From Chitinophaga rhizophila (GTDB lineage Bacteria > Bacteroidota > Bacteroidia > Chitinophagales > Chitinophagaceae), in contig NZ_JAICCF010000005.1 in assembly GCF_019492185.1 (NCBI RefSeq), positions 1 to 64,000 on the forward strand: DNA of 64,000 nucleotides, in the 5' to 3' direction. This document shows positions 59,323 to 64,000 of this stretch, piece after piece. The notes under the pieces are model-generated. The model was not told the origin of the DNA. It saw only the letters and a list, made by a program, of their open reading frames with translations, and searched no databases. Position numbers and translations under genes: made by a program. Each line of letters starts with the position of its first letter. The stretch's first letter is position 1.

Positions 59323-60129
59323 ATACCCGGCCGTATTCACACTATATCACTTCTTTTGCTATCGGCTTATATCAGCCGTTGATAGGCTGCTGACTGTCAT
59401 ACAATTAGACAATGCTATATATCATACCAGGTTACCGCTGCTGAACAAAGGTTTCCTGCATGCGTCCATCAAACGCTTGATACTGAGATACTTCACAGAA
59501 CATACTCATCAGACCTTCCAGTCATTTACTAGTACCCCTTGCCTTATCGATATGTTATAGAAATGCAAAAGTCTGCTTCGCCGCTAAACAGATGTTTATA
59601 ATTTACCATATCTTTACACCGCAAAAAATAAACGGTGAACCTTGGTTAAATCTTAACCTGCCTGTCTATCTTCCAACAGTGCTCAACAACTTTGGTTGTT
59701 CATGCTATACGTGGAATAAGCAGCGTCAGGGCTCTCCGCTAATGACATATTTTCTGCTATCAATAATTACCGTCATAGTAGCTTCATTGCTGCCAGTATA
59801 TACATCTGTGATGCTGAAAACTGTCCTGTTACCATGAAATCAGTACAAGCAACAGTACACATCTCTACTGCAACCGGTAATGCAAACGCTGTATACAAGA
59901 TGTGTTACATGATAAGGTAACCGTCCGCTGAATCAATATTAATGATGCCTCCCGTATGTAAGACATGGGGAGGCATTGTTATTTGCGTGTTATCCTTTAG
60001 TAAGTAAGTCTGATATTTTAAAATATACTTATATTTGCGCCGCATTTGTAAGTCATTGTCATCTGAAATGTTTATATATAGAGTATTATAGCCCGGATTT
60101 ATAAATCAGAATACATATCAACGGAAACC
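59323..60129. other. 800-bp region without a firm gene
   Basis: It contains one weak frame (59592-59837, 81 aa, with a hydrophobic end) that has no family or clear promoter. ATGCCTCCC (59945-59953) pairs with GGGAGGCAT (59968-59976) around a nested ATGT/ACAT stem, a terminator-like hairpin with no gene ending nearby. TATATTTG (60030-60037) fits the -7 consensus for the downstream lipoprotein gene. Confidence 0.5.
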
Positions 60130-60945
60130 ATGAAACGATTGTTATTGAGTGCCACTGCACTCGGGATGTTCTTTATTGCCTGTAAAGATGACGAGAATGC
60201 AACACAGCCACAGCTGGTCATGAAGCTGATGGAGCACATTATTACGGAAACCGATAGCGTTGCTATCACCTACAATGGTCATCACAGGATATCATTGTAC
60301 GAATCACGTGCAAAAGATGGTAGCACTACCTACTATGCACAGCCAGTGTACAACAATGGCATACAAACAGAATTACTTGTGGGGGTTAATAGTGCCTCTT
60401 CCCTGCAAAAGGTAGTCAGCCTGGCATATGATAATACCAACAGGCTGCTGAAAATTAACAGCTACTCACAGACCTCCGGCATGATTGTCAGACATGACAG
60501 CATTGCCTACGATGCTGTGGGACGCCCGGAAGCTCTCTATCTGGCAGCGCCGAATGCGCAAGGCACGCTCGCGCTGTTTAACAGAGTGGCACTGACCTGG
60601 GATGGTAAAGGTAACCTGCTCAGACAGACTGCCATCACCATCGTCAACGGTAAGGAAATAGCAGATACTGTTACGACCAATTACACCTATGACGATCGGG
60701 TGAATTATCTGTCCAGACAACTGGAACTGTTTCTGATCAACCCGGCTGATGCATCCGGCTTTTCTTCCAACAATGTGCTGACCAGAACAATCACACACGG
60801 AAAGGATTCAGTTACTGAAACAAATGTGTATACTTATGACGAGGATAGATATCCCGTTACTAAAAAGTCTACCATTAAGACAGTAACCGGCGGCATAGTC
60901 ACCACTGAAACCAAATCGACAAGATTCCGTTATACCAAAAGATAA
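60130..60945 (+). CDS. lipoprotein with YD-repeat-like sequence
   Basis: A 271-aa exported lipoprotein. The signal MKRLLLSATALGMFFIAC ends in a lipobox with C18, followed by KDDEN. The body is strand-rich with repeated 'LAYDNTNRLLKINSYSQ', 'IAYDAVGRPEALYL', 'LTWDGKGNLLRQ', 'NYTYDDRVNYLSRQ' and 'YTYDEDRYPVTKK' segments. This is the y/D-x-x-G/N-x pattern of Bacteroidota DUF-type lipoproteins related to RHS/YD repeats. It is probably on the outer membrane or cell surface. Function unknown. The promoter element TATATTTG lies 92 nt upstream, and a strong terminator follows. Confidence 0.8.
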   Translation: MKRLLLSATALGMFFIACKDDENATQPQLVMKLMEHIITETDSVAITYNGHHRISLYESRAKDGSTTYYAQPVYNNGIQTELLVGVNSASSLQKVVSLAYDNTNRLLKINSYSQTSGMIVRHDSIAYDAVGRPEALYLAAPNAQGTLALFNRVALTWDGKGNLLRQTAITIVNGKEIADTVTTNYTYDDRVNYLSRQLELFLINPADASGFSSNNVLTRTITHGKDSVTETNVYTYDEDRYPVTKKSTIKTVTGGIVTTETKSTRFRYTKR

Positions 60946-60969
60946 CAGATCGTCGTTACTTTGAAAAGA

Positions 60970-61006
60970 AAAACAGGGTGTATCAGCATTTGATACACCC
61001 TGTTTT
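60970..61006. terminator. bidirectional terminator with 16-bp perfect arms
   Basis: AAAACAGGGTGTATCA (60970-60985) and TGATACACCCTGTTTT (60991-61006) are separated by GCATT. It lies between the convergent lipoprotein and aldo/keto reductase genes. Confidence 0.9.
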
Positions 61007-61065
61007 ATTATAGGGGAGTGCCTGTTATACCTGCTTTACTCCCTGTTTTGTGATGTTGTTGTTCA

Positions 61066-62061
61066 TTACTTCAGTATGGCCTCAATCTCTGCCAGCTCCG
61101 TTGTGTCAAACTGTACCTTATTCAACGCACCGAGGTTATTATCCAGCTGCTCTACAGAGCTGGCACCTATCAATACTGTTGTGATACGCTGATCTTTCAG
61201 CAGCCAGGCAAGCGCCATCTGTGCCAGTGTCTGACCACGCTTCAATGCAATTGCATTCAGGCGCTGTATCTGATCCAGCTTTTCCGGTGTTATCTGATCG
61301 GCCTTCAGGAAGCCACTCGGTTTGCTGGCTCTGGAACCTTCAGGTATTCCCTTAAGGTAACGATCGGTCAATAAGCCCTGGGCCAGCGGAGAGAATGGTA
61401 TACATCCTACGCCGTTCGCTTCCAGTACATCCAGCAACCCGTTTTCTACCCACCGCTCAAACATGGAGTATTTAGGTTGATGAATCAGGCAGGGAGTACC
61501 CAGTGATTTCAGTACTTCCAATGCCGCAGCGGTCTGCTCGGCTGTATAGTTAGACAGTCCGACATACAAGGCCTTACCCTGGCGTACTGCTGTATCCAGC
61601 GCACCCATGGTTTCTTCGATAGGGGTATCGGGATCAGGGCGGTGTGAGTAGAATATATCGACGTAGTCCAGCTTCATGCGGCGCAGGCTCTGATCAAGGC
61701 TGGACAGTACATACTTGCGGGAGCCCCATTCCCCGTACGGACCAGGCCACATATGATAGCCGGCCTTTGTAGAGATAATCAGCTCATCGCGCAGGTGACC
61801 TGTAAAATCCTTCTGTAATATGGCACCGAAATTCTCTTCAGCAGATCCTGGTAGAGGGCCATAGTTGTTTGCAAGATCAAAATGGGTAATGCCTTTGTCA
61901 AACGCACGGCGGATGATGGAGCGGCCATTCTCAAAGTTATCTATTGATCCGAAGTTATGCCAGAGACCTAAGGAAATAGCCGGAAGACGGATACCGCTTC
62001 TGCCACAACGGTTATAGATCATACTGTCATACCGGTCGTTTGCAGGTACATAAGCACTCAT
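61066..62061 (-). CDS. aldo/keto reductase, YghZ-like
   Basis: A 331-aa NADPH-dependent reductase. 'ISLGLWHNFGSIDNFENGRS', 'HFDLANNYGPLPGSAEENFG' with the catalytic Asp and Tyr, 'ISTKAGYHMWPGPYGEWGSR' with the Lys and 'DIFYSHRPDPDTPIEETMGA' with the His match the L-glyceraldehyde-3-phosphate reductase (YghZ/Mgr) and Kv-beta-like branch. Detoxification of methylglyoxal or small aldehydes is likely but not proved. It follows the AraC gene on the same strand with a 79-bp gap. Confidence 0.93.
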   Translation of the reverse strand: MSAYVPANDRYDSMIYNRCGRSGIRLPAISLGLWHNFGSIDNFENGRSIIRRAFDKGITHFDLANNYGPLPGSAEENFGAILQKDFTGHLRDELIISTKAGYHMWPGPYGEWGSRKYVLSSLDQSLRRMKLDYVDIFYSHRPDPDTPIEETMGALDTAVRQGKALYVGLSNYTAEQTAAALEVLKSLGTPCLIHQPKYSMFERWVENGLLDVLEANGVGCIPFSPLAQGLLTDRYLKGIPEGSRASKPSGFLKADQITPEKLDQIQRLNAIALKRGQTLAQMALAWLLKDQRITTVLIGASSVEQLDNNLGALNKVQFDTTELAEIEAILK

Positions 62062-62140
62062 AATGTGGTTTTTTAGCCTTACAATATAAGGAGAAACAAT
62101 CAGGATTTCCTATACCACACGGCTAATATATCACTGCTTA

Positions 62141-63016
62141 TTACACGCTCTGGAAGTAACTGTTCATATATTCACTGGGCGATTGCTGGGTAACGGACTT
62201 AAACACCCGGTTGAAGTTGGTAATACTATTAAAACCACAGGTATAGGCTACCGTAGCTATATTATCATAACTGCCGTCTGTCAGTTTCTTACACGCTTCA
62301 TTAATCCGTACCTCATTCAGGAATGATACAAAAGTGTGCAGTGTATGCTTCTTAAAGAAACGGCAGAATGCCTGTGGTGTCATACAAGCCTGCTTTGCTG
62401 CATCTTCCAGCGTAATCGGCTTATCGTAATGATGCATAATATAGTTGTATATAGTACCGATGCGGATACCTTCATGCTCGCTGACGGGTTGTGTACGCTG
62501 ACCTGAAGATAGAGACGTCATATCGGGACAGGCTGACAACTGTTTCAACAGTTCGACAAACTGTAACAGCTGCTCTGTCCCAGAGCTGTTAGCCACTTTT
62601 AACATACGGCCTGAGATCTCCGTGGCATGATCCGGAGGTACTTTAAAGCCAGACTGATGTTGCTGTATAAAGTTCTTCAATACTTTGATCTCTGGCAGAT
62701 TGAAGAATCCGGAGAGGTCTCCGTCAGGATTAAAGAAAATCACCAATGCCACAATCTTCTTCCGGCTTTTAGGCTGGAAGTACGATGCCTCGCTTTTGAA
62801 GATATGCGGTTGGTTAGCTCCTAACCAGTATATCTCATTAGGACGGAACGGATGCATGTTGTTATCTGCCACCAGCGTGCCCTCGCCCTGTTGTATCCAC
62901 GACAGCTGGATCTCCTGGTGCCTGTGCAGATGCGGGTAAAAATGAGGTAGTACGTCCTTCTGTACGATAATGGATTTGTCCAGCGGAACAGGTATGGTAA
63001 ACTGTAACACTTTCAT
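62141..63016 (-). CDS. AraC-family transcriptional regulator with cupin domain
   Basis: A 291-aa protein. The N-terminal cupin ('HFYPHLHRHQEIQLSWIQQG' and 'FRPNEIYWLGANQPHIFKS') is followed by a linker and the C-terminal double helix-turn-helix ('ITLEDAAKQACMTPQAFCRF' and 'NIATVAYTCGFNSITNFNRV'). It is divergent from the DapA-family gene, with repeats in between. In Bacteroidota this arrangement often belongs to hydroxyproline use. It could also control the aldo/keto reductase downstream. Confidence 0.93.
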   Translation of the reverse strand: MKVLQFTIPVPLDKSIIVQKDVLPHFYPHLHRHQEIQLSWIQQGEGTLVADNNMHPFRPNEIYWLGANQPHIFKSEASYFQPKSRKKIVALVIFFNPDGDLSGFFNLPEIKVLKNFIQQHQSGFKVPPDHATEISGRMLKVANSSGTEQLLQFVELLKQLSACPDMTSLSSGQRTQPVSEHEGIRIGTIYNYIMHHYDKPITLEDAAKQACMTPQAFCRFFKKHTLHTFVSFLNEVRINEACKKLTDGSYDNIATVAYTCGFNSITNFNRVFKSVTQQSPSEYMNSYFQSV

Positions 63017-63345
63017 CAGTCAGCAATTTTAATAGTAAGCGCAAGTTGGCTTGCAGGAATGTATTTACAGGTCTTAAACTTTTCTTACGCAGCAATGACG
63101 CGTCACTTTGGTTGATCTTCTCGGCTTCAATGAGTGTGAAATCTACAATTATTCACTATGTACCAATATTACAAATTTTAACCCGGATTCTGTAAAAAAA
63201 TAACAGATCGGGTCAAAAAAAGGTTAACTACCTGTCTATAGACAGGACAACCCCTCAAAACAGGTTAATATCAGGCAATAATTGATTACTATCAGATAGG
63301 CTCTCTTTCGCTGTTTCTGATACTTTTGACAAAAATTGTTCTTCT
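63017..63345. promoter_or_regulatory. divergent control region with palindrome and direct repeats
   Basis: CCTGTCTATAGACAGG (63231-63246) is a perfect 16-bp palindrome. It is flanked by the direct repeats AGGTTAA at 63221-63227 and 63262-63268 (41 bp apart, about four helical turns). TACTTTTG (63321-63328) fits the -7 consensus and lies 18 nt before the DapA-family ATG. Confidence 0.55.
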
Positions 63346-64000
63346 ATGGCTATTGAATGGAAAGGAATATTTCCCGCATTTACCACAAAATTTACCCCTG
63401 CTGATGAACTGGATCTTCCATTATTCGGTAAGAACCTGCAGGCCCAGATAGCTGCCGGTATTGACGGTGTTATCTTAGGCGGCTCACTGGGTGAAGCCAG
63501 TGTCATTACTACTGCTGAAAAAGAAACACTGACCAAGTATGCAGTAGAACAGGTAGCGGGAAAGATCCCGGTTGTTATGAACATTGCAGAGGGCTCTACC
63601 AGCGAGGCAATCAGGCAGGCCAAACTTGCCGCAGCCTGGGGTGCAAAGGGACTGATGCTGCTACCACCTATGCGCTATAAAAGTGATGAACGTGAAACCG
63701 CTGAGTACTTCAAAGCAGTAGCTGCATCTACAGAACTGCCTATTATGATCTATAATAATCCTGTTGATTACAAAATAGAAGTAACACTTGCTATATTCGA
63801 CGAGCTGCAGGCATTTAGCAATATACAGGCTGTTAAAGAGTCTACCCGCGATGTATCCAATGTAACCCGCATGATCAGCCGGTTCGGTGACCGTTTCAGT
63901 ATCCTGTGTGGAGTAGATACGCTGGCGATGGAAGAGATGATTCTTGGCGCAGATGGTTGGGTAGGCGGATTGGTATGTGCTTTTCCTGCTGAAACCGTAG
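63346..64000 (+). CDS. dihydrodipicolinate synthase family protein, partial (runs off the window)
   Basis: The ATG at 63346 (MAIEWKGIFPAFTTKFTPAD) opens a frame with no stop before 64000, giving 218 codons of an expected 300 or so. It has the DapA/NanA TIM-barrel pattern: 'GVILGGSLGEASVIT', Y136 in 'IMIYNNPVDY', and the Schiff-base lysine K164 in 'QAVKESTRD'. The GGSLGEAS loop differs from the GTTGE of true DapA. Together with the divergent AraC gene, this suggests a catabolic lyase/deaminase such as pyrroline-hydroxycarboxylate deaminase of hydroxyproline breakdown. The rest of the pathway would lie right of the window. Confidence 0.9.
   Translation, partial: MAIEWKGIFPAFTTKFTPADELDLPLFGKNLQAQIAAGIDGVILGGSLGEASVITTAEKETLTKYAVEQVAGKIPVVMNIAEGSTSEAIRQAKLAAAWGAKGLMLLPPMRYKSDERETAEYFKAVAASTELPIMIYNNPVDYKIEVTLAIFDELQAFSNIQAVKESTRDVSNVTRMISRFGDRFSILCGVDTLAMEEMILGADGWVGGLVCAFPAETV

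Noticed and set aside
1-64000. Search by eye for tRNA, rRNA, CRISPR arrays, prophage and IS elements
   Set aside because: No cloverleaf with a recognisable TTCGANNC arm, no rRNA blocks, no spaced repeat arrays, and no transposase, integrase or phage proteins were seen.

Overview
The window looks like a chromosomal stretch of a gliding-type Bacteroidota, most likely Chitinophagaceae (Chitinophaga-like). The evidence is type IX secretion tails (a 'YPNPV'-type tail at the end of the PL11 lyase and a gliding-motility CHU_C-like tail on the 37344 gene), promoters with the Bacteroidota -7 element TAnnTTTG, few Shine-Dalgarno sequences, many HxlR and AraC regulators, a LytS/LytTR pair, an OMP-barrel family receptor and a wide set of glycosidases. 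No rRNA, tRNA, CRISPR array, prophage or insertion sequence was seen. The only mobile-element trace is the 3' end of a group II intron at the left edge (domains V and VI, 1-128). It lies 64 nt upstream of the first gene.

Layout: (1) 192-8734 is a five-gene alpha-galactoside operon: two exported clan GH-D alpha-galactosidases, a GntR-type regulator with an effector domain, a sodium:solute symporter and a cytoplasmic GH13 trehalose-synthase-like enzyme, closed by a strong terminator. (2) 8976-13529 holds an exported GxGYxYP protein and a T9SS-secreted PL11 rhamnogalacturonan lyase. (3) 13542-20918 holds a membrane acyltransferase, a periplasmic metallo-beta-lactamase-fold hydrolase divergent from an HxlR regulator, a short YqgE/AlgH protein, a GH92 mannosidase, and a Crp/Fnr regulator divergent from an epimerase-like SDR. 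(4) 21383-28183 is a redox and regulator patch: an AT-rich orphan gene, SDR plus AraC, a QorB/QorR-like pair, AraC plus aldo/keto reductase, and a quinone oxidoreductase. (5) 28440-33148 is a carotenoid locus: a MerR regulator with a B12-binding-type photoreceptor domain, divergent from crtI-crtB-crtZ-lycopene cyclase. (6) 33120-37056 holds DUF4268 and DUF434 proteins, an ADP-ribosylglycohydrolase, a tiny membrane protein with an SPFH protein, and a membrane protein. (7) 37344-46096 holds a T9SS type-B adhesin-like protein, a GH47-like protein with an altered active site, and a GH130 gene convergent with two GT4 glycosyltransferases that flank an alpha/alpha-barrel protein. (8) 46289-53776 holds small proteins, a large outer-membrane receptor, a LytTR/LytS system and a PAS kinase overlapping its receiver. 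(9) 53876-64000 holds a CstB-like persulfide dioxygenase-rhodanese, a mutarotase, a CGNR regulator divergent from an EamA exporter, phosphosulfolactate synthase, a lipoprotein, an aldo/keto reductase, an AraC regulator and the start of a DapA-family gene cut by the window edge.

The strongest regulatory reading is in the carotenoid locus. The MerR protein has both motifs of adenosylcobalamin-type photoreceptors (W-x9-EH and E-x-H-x-x-G), and the same half-sites (TTAAACAA / TTGTTTAA) occur as inverted repeats next to its own start and across the -7 element of the crt operon. Several other divergent pairs carry likely operators: 21-bp-spaced AraC repeats before the aldo/keto reductase, and tandem GTCAAATGACC palindromes between the Crp/Fnr and SDR genes. 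Convergent gene pairs fall into two classes: those that almost touch or overlap and have no hairpin, and those more than 50 bp apart, most of which have a long, nearly perfect hairpin.
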